Source: Strix aluco
Taxonomy: Eukaryota > Chordata > Aves > Strigiformes > Strigidae
Assembly (NCBI RefSeq): GCF_031877795.1
Contig: NC_133970.1
Span: 44,384,033 to 44,448,032, forward strand
Length of the DNA: 64,000 bases
Reading direction: 5' to 3'
Both the position numbers and the translations under genes were made by a program. This document shows, piece by piece, positions 47,801 to 62,800 of the stretch. How positions within the stretch are numbered: position 1 is the stretch's first letter; every line of letters starts with the position of its first letter. The notes below the pieces were generated by a model. It did no database searches. It was not told the DNA's origin and saw only the letters and a program-made list of their open reading frames with translations.

Positions 47801-50800
47801 GGGGTCTGCAGAGTTGTTTCTCTCACATATTCTCACTCCTCTCTCCCAGCTGCTGTTTTCGCTGCAGGGGTTTTTTTCCCCACCTTAAATATGTTCTCCC
47901 AGAGGTGCTACCACCATCACTGATGGGCTCAGCCTTGCCCAGCAGTGGGTCCATCTTGGAGCCGGCTGGCACTGGCTCTATCAAACCTGGGGGAAGCTTC
48001 TGGCAGCTTCTCACAGAAGCCACCCCTATAGCGCCTCCCCCCCCCCAACCTTTCAATGCAGCCATGTATCCTGTGCTTTCTTTGCTAACATGCTTTAGTG
48101 GTAAGGTTCTTTGGGCACTGACAGCTGGTGACTGCAGAAAGGTATTTCAGTCCACTTCCCCTGTTCCCCAATCCATGTTGTAGGTATCTTGATGTTTCCT
48201 TTCAGAGGTACCTTTCTTTTCGTCCCTAGTCTGGTTGATATGCCTGAAGTTTGATATCTTGTGTTCCTGGTAAGTGTTCTTTTCCAGTTACAGATACTTC
48301 ATAACGCAGTCGATATCTGCTTGTGCTTTCTGCATCATTGAAGGTAGAAAAATTATGACCCTTGTTTTTTTCTTTTATATATACAACCAAAAAATATGAG
48401 AATTGGATATAGTATTGTGATGTGATGATTTGAGCTGATTTCTCGGGAGGGGGAGAAGAAAAACAGAACATATTATATGTTGGGAGCATAATTTCCATGC
48501 CTTCTGAAGGTATTTACTACATGGAGAGAACAGAGAGGAACAAAATACTCCTTGAAATATATGACAACAGATATATATTTTTTTTTTCTTCCACCTAAAA
48601 AGCCAGGTGTTGAGAAAAAAGTACTCTTAGTGTCCCTGTAGAGGTTGCTTCTAGTATCAAATATGAAAAAGAGTTTATTTGGTCGGGCTTCATGTGAAAC
48701 GGTTAACTAAGCAGTAAAGGAGGGCATGGTTATCCTTTCTTATGCCTGTAAGTTGCTTGGATTCCCTTTTATAGCATCAAAAGGTAATTTCTTCTCTAGC
48801 ACTGAAGTGTAGTGGTTGTTGTAAGGTTATATGTAGAAGGTAACAGTGTAAGGTAACAGCTTCACTAAGGTTATCCAGTCAAGGATCTTTTCAATGTGAA
48901 CAGTATAAGAATGGGGAAAACAATAACAACATGAGGTTTTTGGATATTTGAGGTGGGGTGGGATTATGTGGGACTATAGAAAATTTATTAAGGAATGTTT
49001 AGAAGGGAGTTGGGGAGGTGCAAAGTGGGGGAATAGACAGAGGTATAAAAAGGGCCAGTTATGTAAACCATTGCTGGTCAGCACCCATGTCTGAACAAGC
49101 CCTGCACCTGATCACCGCAGTCTGTCCTATCTTCTGGTTAAATCCCTTAAATTCTGTGTTATCTCACTCTGGTCTGTGTGCATGCTGCAAGAACTAGGTG
49201 TCAGCTGGTGGCAAGACTGGCATAAGTGGGATTTGATGCCAGCAACTGAAGTCAGAAGGGTGGGGGGGATGGAGTGGTGTACAGTGTCCCTGGCCTATAG
49301 TGTGAGGATCTGGAGCAAGTGCAAGTCTTGGCTTCAGCCGCCACGATGGGACTGCAGTTTATAAGCCAGTTTAGGGGGGAAGGAATGTCTGTCTAAAAGC
49401 TCAAACCCAGGTATAGCAGAAATAAGGGCGATATATATTCAGCAGTATATATTTCTTTTTGTAGAAAGCAATAGAAAATATCACTAAGTAAAAAGTGGTT
49501 CCCAAATATCTGTTTCTGCATTTATGTGATTTCTAGAACAAATAACTTTAGTGGTCCTTATGTAAAATTGACTTTGTGGTACCTGTGTTTTTGTTTTTCT
49601 TTTTGCAGATAGCCACTCAAATCTCTGTACTGATTGCTAAAGTTGCCAGAGTGGACTGCCCAAGGCAATGGCCAGAACTTATACCCACTCTTCTAGAATC
49701 TGTGAAAGTCCAGGACAGTCTTCAACAGCACAGAGCATTACTTACCTTTTCTCATGTTACAAAGACCCTGGCATCCAAACGACTTGCTGCAGATAGGAAA
49801 CTTTTCTATGATGTAAGTAATGCAGTATTGTAGAACATGCAAGCAACTTATTTTACATGCTTGCCACTGCCCGTGGTTAGCTGGCAGTGCATTTAAGGTA
49901 GATATGTTGACCTTAATGTCTGCCTTTGAAACAGAAATGCTCTTACTTTGGTGGGTATATGTACAATATGAAATAATTGGAAGTAAGTTTCTAGGTGAAA
50001 TGTTTGAGATCTTTATTAATTTTGCATGCAACTTGAGTGTTATTTTAATAACTTGTGTTAAGAAGCAGAGCTTCGTCTACAGCACAATAGATGCATAACA
50101 GCTTTATGGATTCATAATTCAGTATAGTCTTTAAAAAACACTGGGTTTTGGACTTCCATACCACAGTATTTTGGCTTTTATCATCAGTGGGAATGTTTAT
50201 GATTGGGGTTCTTCCAGATCAACTTTTTTCTCCAGGTTAATTAAAAGATAAGATGTGAATGCAAATGCCAAATCTTGTCTCATGCAGCTTACATTCTCCA
50301 TTGTAAGAATCCATTGATTAGAACACAGATTTACCTTTGGCTGTAGGCTGTTGCATCTCCAATCCAATTTTACAGTTTTTAATTTTACAGTTAGCTGAAT
50401 TTAGGGAGTTAAATACCTTTTCCAAGCATGTTATATTTGAATTTTCAAAACTTCATTTTATTTCTTCATTTTAAAGAAAAGTTTATAGAGCAGATAATGA
50501 AGTATATTTTTGAAGGTTTACCTATTCATATATGTAGAAAATTTTTTCTGGCAGTGAAATCATTAAGGTGACATTTTAGTCATTAGGAGTCTAAGGAACT
50601 GAAGGCTGGTTCCTGTAATAGGACAGGACTGAGATGATATGTTGCTATGAGATGTGTGTGTGTAGGAACAGTGTTTTTCTCTCTGCGCCATATATAGGTA
50701 TTGATGAATATAATCTCTGTGTAGGAAATATTTGTATTTATATTTTGAAATTTATTAGGCTATTATGTAGATCTGACTACTTGTACAATACTGGTTTTGG

Positions 50801-53800
50801 TATATTCACAGGTATTTATTCCAAAGAAATAAAGAAAGAGTGAGTTAATGACTTGTTTTCTAGAGCTCTTCTAAATCAAGATGTTGCTTTTTCAGCCTGG
50901 ATATGCAGCTGTAAATACTGTTAATGCTCAAAGATATAGCCAAAAAAACCTAATAATCAAAACCCAACTACAAAGCCCCACCTTCATGAGATAGCCAAAT
51001 CCATACCATCTCAATACAGGGACAGAAAGGAATTTATAGGTCATAAGGTCCAGTATTTGTTGTTAAAGTTGTCATGTCCAACAGTACCTTTGCTGTATTT
51101 CCACCATCTTACCAGGCACAAAAAGAGCTCAGTTACCTTCAGTCATTTTTGCGTTTTGAAGAAACTTATTAAGTTTGTATGAACCTTTTTCCTTATGGAA
51201 TGCAATTTGGTTTGGTATTGTCTTTGTATATTCTTTTGTTTGGAAAATGAGACAACTTCAGATGTGAAGAAAAGGCTCATAACAATTTTTTTTTTAGATT
51301 TGTAAGGCAGTTCTCATAAAAAAAAAAATTGAAATTTCATTCTAATAAGCATACTCTTTAAGCAGTCTTTTTATGCTTAAATGTTGGTTTTTAACTTGTG
51401 CATATGTTCAGTATGCAGAGTTCTTCTATCATCTGATTTGAAATAAATGACAGTTTTTAGTGCATCTATTTTCACTGTGTTATGAATATTGTGTGTGTTC
51501 AGTTTTTTGACCTTTAGGTGGGAAAAGGAAATTTTCTGAGCATCTGGCATTACGGGGTTCATATTTAAGGATTTTTTTTTAAAATTTATTTTTAATAATG
51601 GCAAAATTTAACAACTTTGACATCTGCTTCTTCTGTCTCCTGGTAAAGGGAATTCACATCTGTGGAGTGGCATGTGAATTCTCTTGGACAGTTGAAATAC
51701 CTTTCTCATAGAATGTAGCCATTAGAAGCTAAAAGTTCTAAAAGGTTAAGTAACAGATTGCAAACTTTTCTTGATACTTTCAAATAAGTAGTTACAAAGG
51801 GTATTTCAACATTTTTTTAGTTCAACTTTAGAAACACTTGATACATTTTTCATGTAACATGATACTTGAAAATTATGAGGTCATGCTTACAGGTAAAGCG
51901 TGTTTCTGCTGTCTCACCTTTACTCAGTCAAAGGAACTAAATAAGCAGGTAATATGTGCTTTTGATTCTATTGATCGAACATGTAGCAGACTAAGTGCAG
52001 TTTCTTCCTTCCTCTTTGAAACTGTCAAGTGCTACCATAACTGAATGAGAAATTTTTTATCCTCTGCTTTTGCTTCAAATATCTTTATCAGATAAGCACT
52101 GTTTGGAAACTGTGATGTGAATTAAATCTAAGATTTGTTCAGTGCTAGCTAATTAGAAACTATTTGTCATTCTATATTTAAAATAACTTCAGGCAGAAAG
52201 TCAGGGTTTGCAGCTATCATCAAAATAAAGTTTCAGTGTAGGCATTGTTCAATACTGTTTTTATTAGATACATGCATGTAACTGCTAACTGTATCCCAGA
52301 TTAAGCTGATTCAGATGTTAACTATGTTAACTATGCTGTTAGCCAGATTCGTGAAATCAAATATATTGTCGGTCTTTCTTCCTTTTGCAGCTTGCATCAC
52401 ATATTTATAGCTTTGCATATTCCTTGTGGAATCATCATACCGATATATTCCTACAGCAAGTTTGTATAGGGGATGAAACTGCAGCCACAAATTCATTAGA
52501 AAAAACCTTGTTGTCATTGAAAGGTAATAATATAGAATAATGTTAAGTATAAGGAATGAAATAAGCTTCTTCACAGTAAATGATCAAGTCCTCTTTGGTA
52601 AAGAGTCTTAATATTCTCTAACAAAGCTGTGTCCATTGGGAAAAATAGTAATCTTGGTTTATTTTACCTGTGCCTTTAGCAAGGCAGAAGGTATGGAAGT
52701 GGGGAGAAGGTACTCTTGTTTCTCAGTATGTACTGTTCTGATATGTGTGTTGTAAGAAGTCAAAGTCTAGGAGGTGGGAAAGTGGAGGACATAACAGTAC
52801 GCTTTTTTTTTTGCGTTGTAATTTAGACTTGCATCTATCTTTAAGCACTTAACTGAGGAAGTTAAGCTATGAATTTTGTTGCATTAAGTTCACCTCATGG
52901 TCAGTGAAGAAAATAGTCTTAGCAGTCAGTTTAGATTTTAGGTTGATGCTCAAATACTTATCAGTGGGATGAATACATATCCTTACTGTACTTTGCTGTA
53001 TCGAAGAATTGAGATATTTGGATGTGGGGCTTGCAATTTAGATGATATCAGTCTTGAATTGTTTCAGAACATGCAGCATGTGGCTTTGGTTTACTGGCAG
53101 TGATAAATCTGAGAAAATTCGTAAGATGGCTTGTGAACTCTAGTTGACTGTACTTGGCCCTTTTCCTGTTACAAACCTTTCAGAGGGTGAATACTTACAG
53201 CTTTTGCAGAATTCTTCATAATTCAATAATTTTTGGAGTTCTCTTCATTCTTTTACACAAAATGTACTGAATTTTAAAGTAATTTCAACAAGATTAGATT
53301 CATGTTAGGTATGGTTGAGGCATCCAAAGGCCTAAAATTAAATGTATTTTTTAATTTGGAGAATTGGAAGAAAGGCACAGCAACTGTAACTATAATCATG
53401 TTTTGAAATCTGTTGGAACAAGGACTGAGAGATATCTACACAAGCAACTTTTTTTTTTCTTCACCCTAGTCCTTCGTAAACTGACAGTCCATGGGTTTGT
53501 AGAACCTCATTGGAGTGTAGAGGTGATGGTAAGTGACATATATCTGTTTCTAGTTCTAAATTAGAAATCTTTTTTGATGATTTCAGGTGTTGTTAGAGCT
53601 ATGTTTAAAGACAGTTGAAAGGCACACATTTGTGTTATGTAAAGGAAGATCAAGCAACACACTCTCAAATCTGTCCTCTCATCAGTTAAGAACTGTCAGA
53701 TCCTAGGTAGATCCTAAACGCTGACACCAATGGCATGATGTTTAAAAAAAAAAAAAGTGCCTCTTCCAGTGTACATGTTGCATGGTAGTGATACTCCTGT

Positions 53801-56800
53801 TCTCTACTGGAAGATGTCTTATGTGTATTCTCTGTCATCATTTGAAGAGGATGTTTTAATGATGAATGTAATGGCATATTTGTCCTATCAAATTCTGTTG
53901 ATAGGATTTGCCTGATTATGAGATGAAAGCCTGTGGTATGCAGCCCATCTAGGGGGGGGGGGGGAAAAGAAGAAACCAACCCAAACTTCTCCCTTAACCC
54001 CAAACACTTCCTGCTTTGTTGGAAGAATTGGGTATCCAACAGCTACATCCCAAACCAGGAAGCTCAGAACAGGAAAGAACTGGATAAGCAGATTGTAAAG
54101 CATATGTCTATATTTACATATGCCTCTTTTTATTAGAGATGCTATGCTGTTTGTGTAGTACTAATAAGGTCAGTTTGGATTATCTGTGCAGTCTCCTAGA
54201 TAGCTAATTATTTGTTTCATGAGGAAATTGCTTGTCCAAGATAATAAATTAGTTTAGTTAAAAGTGATAAGGTGATGTCTAAGCTAGTAACACATCTGAA
54301 CTGACTTCAATTTGACTCAACTTTCTCCTTGTAATACAGTGCAAAATGAGCTTCATCTTTAAGACATCTACTTATATATTTTTCAGGGTTTTCTACATGC
54401 AGTGTTTGAACGGCTAAAACAGTTTCTGGAGTGTAGTAAGTATCTGAATCTTTTTCCTTGTATTGGTTGTTAAATATTAGAAACTGGATGAAAGCATAAT
54501 ACAGTTCTAAAAAAAACCAAACCCACCTTGCATTTAAATGATTTTGATATAAATGCAGAGCTATTACTCTAAATGCTGCTGAAACTGTACAGGAAAGACT
54601 TCAGTAAAAATGTCCTTTTATATTAAAAGACTAAAATCCTGCCAAAATTATACTTGGTGTGATAATGCCAATTAAAAAAAAAAAAAATCTTAAGTCATGG
54701 AGTGACAAAGTATATGTATTTAAAATATCTAGATGCTACTTAAAACCCAGATCATCTTGAGTTTTCTTGTTTGGGAGGGTTTTGTTCTTTTTTTTTTTTT
54801 TCTGGAGTTTGCCATGTATTTTGTAAAGTGTCAGATAGGAAATAAAGACCGTGTTCAGCTATATGTACTTTATACCTGGAAGAGTAGTAGTCTGAGACCA
54901 GGCAACCACAGATTAACACAGTCAACAGAAATATAAGCATAATTGACAGGTGTTAGTACTTTTGCAGGGAGATTACCTGAAGCAAACAAAAAGGAGATGT
55001 TTGACAGTGTTGCATCTGAACTCACTTTTCCTTTCTTGCTTGTGCGCTTGTAGTAGGCACAAGCCATTCATTCATTTAAAGACTGTCAGGTCATTCTTTT
55101 AGGATTCAACAACACTTTTTCTGAGGATAGATGTCTAAACTGAATAGAAAGAATTTTTTAATTACAAATTAAGGTACTTGGATCAGGAACCTGTACTTGA
55201 GTGAGAGGGGCTGATTTGGGCTCTGAGCCTCGTTTCTAGAAAAGACGAAAATTCCTGCTGTGTTCAATGCCAAAATAAAATACCTTTTCTGCTCTTCTAA
55301 AATGCAGGCTTCTCTGCGTGCAACTGTTTGCTGCTTCTACTGTAATATAGTCATGCTCTTTCTGGCCCTTCTTTCATTTTTGACAAGATAGTTGCTAGCT
55401 TTAATAGACTGAATTGAAGACCATCCCATCCTGAAGTTTTGTGGTTATCATAGTCCCCTAGAACATGGGGACTGTGGGGTTGAATGTTCTAAGATAGGAA
55501 CTGAGATGAAGCTTCCCATCTCCACTTTTCTGATTAATAAGCTATTTTGCAAAAGCAGGCATGACTACATTGCAAAATTAGGGCTTACTTTTATTATATC
55601 ATGTTTTTTGCATGTATGCCTTCATTATGTCTCTTTTTGTTTTTCTTTTTTTATAAAAGCTTTATCTGTTTTTTGTAAATTCAGAATGTTTTTCAGTGTC
55701 CAGAATCAAATTTTTTTAAGGTGGGATTTCTAGAAAAGCACATAATATTATGTAGTAAGGATATACCATAGCTTTCATATAAGGGCATTTTCAGCTTTTC
55801 AGTTCTTTTTTACTACTTGCCTGTGCTAGCATTTGCTTGCAGTATTCTAACTGTCTTTTATCACTGAGTTGTCTGTAATGATATTCCGATTGTTTTATTC
55901 TGATCAGTTACAGTGAATTTCACTGGAGCTGAGAGAAATGGTTAAAGATTTTTTTTTTTTTTCTTTCCCAGTACCCATTACCTTGAATTTATGTCTTTTG
56001 AATTTATTCTGCCATAGAACTTTTTTCTGGCTGCCATAATCCCTGAACTACAGATAAAACAAGTTGTTCTCCAATGTTAATTTTTTAAAATGTAGCTCTC
56101 CAGAAAGAAAAGGAAAGTCTGAAAAAGATGATAGTTGTTACATATCTCGTTTACCAGGTAGAAGTATAGGAGCAGAAAACGTATGCAGAGACCGTCTAGA
56201 AAAGACTATAATTCTGTTCACTAAAGTGGTAAGTAAATTCACCATTTAGTTACTGGAGGTTCAGTCCCTGTTCAGATATATATGTTCCTTAAAGCCAATA
56301 TGTTTCAGAACTTTTAAAGAAATAGAATGTACTGCAACTTAAAACTTCTTGGTTATGAAATATATTTTTGAATTTTTTTTTAAAGAAAAGGGTATTTGTT
56401 TACTCATGCTGACATAAGTTGCAGGAATGAAGAATGCATTTCCTTAGCTCAAACAAAATTAAGTGCATTCCATAAGTAAATTATCTAACTAGGATTTTGG
56501 TCAAAAAAGATTTCTGACAGTTTTGCTAAAACATTGGTATCAGCATTAATGAATAAAGAAGAGAGAAACTTTTCATCCTGTCTTTCATAAGTAGTTAGAT
56601 TTGCTATTTCTAAGGCACTGTTAGTTCTATTGAATAACTGGCCACTTTTAGTTTATTGAAAGATTAACAAAAAACCTCTCTTACCCTCTGACTTCTGTAT
56701 TATATAATACATTTTGAGTTTTCAATTAATTCTGTGCAACCATTGATTGCATATATTATCAGAAGATAATTTTAGTATTGTCACTTGCTCTGTTTTAATA

Positions 56801-59800
56801 GATATAAAACTTACAGAATTTGCAGATTCTGTTTTGGGGCCATGGGTGTTATTTAAATATTCAGCCTAATTGTCAGAGATGGGAGGTGTCATGTCCCACT
56901 CAGACAAGGGAGACAAGTGACTTAGATTCGTAAATCCCCAACAGAGTGGACAATGGTGAGACAAGTCTCAAAGTCCAGACACAGACATTTATTAATTTCC
57001 CACAATGTGCTAATTGAATACACGATAATTGGCTAAGTATATAACAAGTTATAGCAAGGGATATAGTATGCCTTGTGTTACTTAATGGTAATAAGGGAAA
57101 AGGGGAAAAAAAAAAAGAGAGATTGATAGAGAGGTAGAAATAGAGATCACTGGTCCAGGTTCCTGTGTTGATCCCGCCAGCAATGGTTCAAGGAGGCATC
57201 TGTCATCTTCACTTTCGTGCCCCCTCAATTTATACACCCTTTCCTGGGGTCCGTCCCCTAGGTCGACCCACATACCTACGTATCCCATGTATGGGGAGGG
57301 GTGAGGTGTTTCATGGGATGATGTAATTAGCATGATCATGTTAGCCCTCGTTAGCATATTGAGGGGTGTTAACTTTAATATGCATTTCGTGGATAATGAA
57401 GCAAAGGTCACTCACCGGACAGATGGCCCTTGAAATTTGTCCAGGTGCCCCAGAGCAGAGCCGTCCTGTCTCCACAGGGCTCCCCCCTCCAGCTGCATCC
57501 TGTGTTATTGGGGCAGCCTTATCAGCTCCGACCTCCACTCCCCCTGCTGTCCTTTATCTCTTTCTCAGGCTGTTTTTCAGTCTTTGTTTCTCGCAGGCCT
57601 GTTTCTTTCAGGCCCTGTTTTAAGAACTTACAAGTTGTCCCTCACAGGAGGCACCTGTCAACTTCACCAAAATTGAACTGAAGATGCTTTGACCCAGCAG
57701 CATTCTTAGTCTTTGTCATAGTACTTCTTACTTTGAACTAACAAGCAAAGTATATGAGGCATGTGTATCTCTTTTTCATAGACCTGAAGAGAAAATACAC
57801 TTTATTCATAGATAATCTGCCATCTGTAGAAATTCAGATGCAAGAATTTAGGTTTAGAAATTTTTGAAGTAGTAGATGAGATGAAAGGAATTGACCAGTG
57901 TATTCTAGACCACTAGTTGGAAAAGCTAAGCTGAAGAAGCAAGTGCTTGTACTGCAGTGGGGGGAGAAAAAAGAATGAAGAATTCTTTCCCTCACCCCTC
58001 TGTTACTTACAATAATTTTAATAGGGATGAATTATCTGCTAAAATGTTCAGGGTTTTAAATGTGGCTTATATGTTTTATATACTGTGTTGCTAGCAAGTT
58101 GGTCTAGCTGAAAATGGATATTGTTCCTTAAGCTTAGAAAAAGGGTAATTTTGAATATGAATCAAGAATTTCAGGGAGAAATAATGCTTCATTAATCATT
58201 GATACTGATATTTTCCTAATTTTCTGTCCTCCTTCAGTTTTCTTTCATATAATTTTATATAAATAGGCACTTTTTTTATAACGAGTTTATGAAAGCATTT
58301 AATATAAGACTTGCACAAAAAGTATTTTTATTTCTTTTGCTCTTCTGCTTCCCTAATTTTTAGCTTTTGGACTTTGTGGATCAACATCCTTTTTCATTTA
58401 CCCCTTTGATTCAGAGGTCATTGGAGTTTGCTGTAACCTATGTTTTCACAGAGGCTGGCGAAGGAGTTGTATTTGAGCGGTTTATTGTACAGTGCCTGAA
58501 TCTTATTAAGATGATTGTAAAAAATTATGCTTACAAGCCATCGAAAAATATTGAAGGTAATGCTGCTATTTACTAAAAACATTTTTATTTTTTACAACAT
58601 TTTGCTAGTTGTCACCAAGAGTTAAACTCCTTTTAAGGGATTCTTTTGAAGCACTTAATCTTTCAGTAGTTAGTAACGTATGCTTCTGTCTATACCAATA
58701 ATTCTGATTTTGATGGTTAAAGTATAAATATATATGGCCATTGACTTGCAAAATCATTTTAAATCCACGAGGAGTATGAATATCATCTTGCTGATTGTTT
58801 TAGGTTTCACTGAACTAATTTTAAAAAGTACTTAAGTATGGAATTTGATTAATTTTCATCAAATAGTTTGATGTATCTTTCCCTTGAGAAAAATTTGATA
58901 AAATGCTTGGTGTTTGTTGTAATTAACTAATACTAGTACTCTGAAATAGAGCAACACAGTGAATTTGAGATGCAGTTGATAATAAAGCAGTTTATATGTT
59001 CTGTTTCTGTAGGACTGTGTCATTCTGAATCTTCATACACTTCTATATGTATGGATGTGGTGGGTTGACCCTAGCTGGATGCCAGGTGTCCACCAAAGCC
59101 ACTCTATCACTCCCCCTCCTCAGCTGGACAGGGGAGAGAAGAATGACAAAAGGCTCGTGGGTTAAGATAAGGACAGGGAGAGATCACTCACCAATTACCA
59201 TCACAGGCAAAACAAACTAGACTTGGGGAAATTAAATTAATCACATGTTCATCACTCGTCGTCTCTGCTGCTCCTTCCTCCTCACTCTCTTTCCCTGCTT
59301 CAGCGTGGGGTCCTTCCCACGGGAGACAGTCCTCCATGAACTGCTCCAGCATGGACCCTTTCCATGGGGTGCAGTCCTTCAGGAACAGACTGCTCCAGTG
59401 TGGGTCCCCCACGGGGTCACAAGTGCTGCCAGCAAACCTGCTCCAGCGTGGGCTCCTCTCTCCACGGGTCCACGTGTCCTGCCAGGAGCCTGCTCCAGCA
59501 CGGGCTCTCCACGGGGTCACAGCCTCCTTTGGGCGCATCCACCTGCTCTGGCGTGGGGTCCTCTATGGGCTGCAGGTGGAGATCTGCTCCACCGTTACCC
59601 TCCCCGGGCTGCAGGTGGAGATCTGCTCCACCGTTACCCTCCCCGGGCTGCAGGTGGAGATCTGCTCCACCGTTACCCTCCCCGGGCTGCAGGGGCACGG
59701 CTGCCTCACCATGGGCTGCACCAGGGGCTGCAGGGGAATCTCTGCTCTGGCACCTGGAGCACCTCCTCCCCCTCCTTCTTCACTGACCTTGGGGTCTGCA

Positions 59801-62800
59801 GAGCTGTTTCTCTCACATATTCTCACTCCGTTCTTCCAGCTGCTGTTGTGCAGCAGTTTTTTACCCTTCTTAAATATGTTCCCACAGTGGTGCTACCACC
59901 GTTGCTTCCATGTTAGTTTGATATTTGTGAAAGACTGCATAACAATTGGCATTCTCTTTTTAAATTTGGGAGGGAAGCTTCATGAACATACCAGTATGTG
60001 TCAGAAATATTACACAAACCTAGCATTTAAAATTCTTCAAAATATTAATTAAAAAAAATAATGAAATCATTTAGGTTGGAAAAGACCTGTAAGATTGAGT
60101 CCAACCGTTAACCTAACACTGCCAAGTCCACCACTAAACCATGTCCCTAAGTGCTACATCTACACGTCTTTTAAATACCTCCAGAGATGGTGACTCAACC
60201 ACTTCCCTGGGCAGCCTGTTCCAATGATTGACAAGTCAATTTTTCCTAATACCCAGTCTAAACCTCCTCTGGCACAAATTGAGGCTGTTTCCTTCTTGTC
60301 CTATCACTTGTTACGTGGGAAAAGAGACTGACTGCCACCTTGTTACGACCTCCTTTCAGGCAGTTATAGAGAGCAATAAGGTCTCCCCTCAGCCTCCTTT
60401 TCTCCAGACTAAACAACCCCAGTTCCCTCAGTTGCTCCTGTTGTGGATGAAAGTATCTCACAAGGTTATGATTTAATAGCCATTTAAGATTTATTCATGG
60501 TGTGAGGTAGATCAAGGGTTACAATTTACCAGCACTTAATGGTTGATTGGTTTTAAGATTAACAAAGAGATGTAATAAAATATTATGATTAAAATAGTGA
60601 CTTGATTACAGGTTTGAGAATGACAAGATTCACACTAACTTACTACAAGGTATTCTAAATGAACACACAAATCAGCACAGAAATATTTGTTTATCCAGTG
60701 AAATATATAAACATTCACACTTGTAAAGGCAAATATGCATATTCAAGCACATAGGTAGGTAGAGAGGTGGATGGAAGAGGCTAGCCTATAGTTAAAATTT
60801 CCCTCTTCTTGAGTTTGGAGCAAATACTCACAGAGTGCATCAGCATTCCTCAACATGTGATAATTGAGATTCGAGAAGAAGTCTGACTTCACCCTGGCCT
60901 TCCATCTGCTTTGTGGGCAGATGATCTTCAAACTTCGAGAAGTCTGAGCCTGAGAGGCGTCCCAGCTCAGGGGAGATGCTGGTCACAACCTGCTGTGATC
61001 CAGGAGAGCTCAATGGGTCTCACTTAGAATCGCTATTTATAGGGTCTGAGATAATTGACTTCCATCAGGTACTTTTCCATTTCAGCCCAACTCAGATTAT
61101 GGAATATTCTGGTACTTTCTACCAGTTGCGGAAGCCCAGAACTTGCTAGATATTGGAGTTCTGCTATCACCCCCTTTGGGCCACAACCCAAGTACGGATG
61201 TACTAGGCTGTCAGGAGGTATTGATTGTTCCTATTGTTCTTTAAGTGGGAAGAGAGGAGAGCAGAAACCAGGTGGGCTAAGGGGGCACCTTAACGCTCTG
61301 GTCTACTGCTTTTCCCAAGCCATTTGAGTTGGAATGTGGTTTGTTCCCAAGCAATAGGGGAGGTAGGCATCAGGAGCATTGAGGGAGTGCCTTTACGCTC
61401 TGGGTCCCTACCTTTCCCTATTCATCTTGGGTTGGCAGGTGACCCAAGGAGGGGAAAATTGCACTAAGCACCGAGCGGCCCAAGAGAGGGGGGGGTTGCA
61501 CCACCACAGCTCCTCGTAAGACTTGTTCTCTAGACCCTTCACCAGCTTCATTGCTCTTCTTTGGACACGCAAAGACGTATAACACTAATGAATTTCGGTG
61601 TTATTTCATAATTTTATAATACATTAATGTCCTAAATCCACTGATTACTAACAGAAATTTCTACTTGCAAAAGCTCATAGCTGTGTTTGAGTTTTTGAAA
61701 TAGAAACATAGTCACTTGACAAAAAGTATGTACCATATTCTAATAAATATATACCATATTCTAATAAAAGATGTAGCACTTTTTGAGAACTATATGATTA
61801 AAAAAATAAAATACGGAGAAAAAGAATTTAATTTTCTTAATGTCTGACTGACATAGAGTGTTTGTGTTGGTTGTATAGCATACAGTATTTTTTTGCTGCT
61901 TTGTTTAACCAATATTAACTCCTAAAAAAAAAAAAATTCCCAAGTCATTTTAAAGTTTGTTTAGATAAACTTTCTGAGTAGGTATAAATGAAACGTTCTT
62001 CGAGTGCTGTGTGTTTCTTCATTTTTAATTCAGCATTCTTCTTCAGTAATGCTGAATTAAAAAAACCACCAAAAGCAGCAGATAAATTTTTTCTTTTTGT
62101 CTACGTAGTAGCTGAAAAGCATTATAAATACTTCACAAAGCCCTACAAATCTTTCAGTCTTATTTTGCTGTTAAAGAACTCTCTTAAAAGTAAATGAAAT
62201 GAGGAGTTTAACTTGCTTAACAGACTTTCAAGTGTACTTTTTTTATGAAAGTCTGCCATGAAAATGTATTTTTTTTTTCTCTGAGGATTTCTTGTCTATT
62301 GATTTCTTCCTAGTTTTGCTAGACTGTTTGATCATTAAGCCTTTTAATTGTAATTTGGATTTTCCTGTCTTTTCAGATAGCAGTCCTGAAATTCTTGAAG
62401 CACATAAGATAAAGACAGCGTTTTTCACATATCCAACACTAATGGAGATATGTAGGAGATTAGTCACTCGCTATTTTCTGCTGACAGAGGAAGAACTAAC
62501 GATGTGGGAAGAGGACCCAGAAGGCTTCAGTAAGAAACATGTTGTGTAGTTGATTGCAGTTTATTTAGATATTGGTATAAGAGGTTTCATATCCACATTG
62601 CCTCTGCAAATTGCCTACGTGATATTGGCTGTTTTATTTTCTACAGTTTTGTTACATGAACAAATATTCCATCTGGAGATTGTTTTAATAACAAGAGATT
62701 TCTCAGTAGTCCATGATATTCACGTATCTAAATGCTAAACTTTATTTGAACCCTAGTTGAAATAATACTTTATTTTTTTCTTTGTGAAATAATAGCTGTA

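Noticed and set aside
46950..47923. Overlapping frames of 250-318 codons
   Set aside because: Mirror image of the same LTR minisatellite; not a gene.
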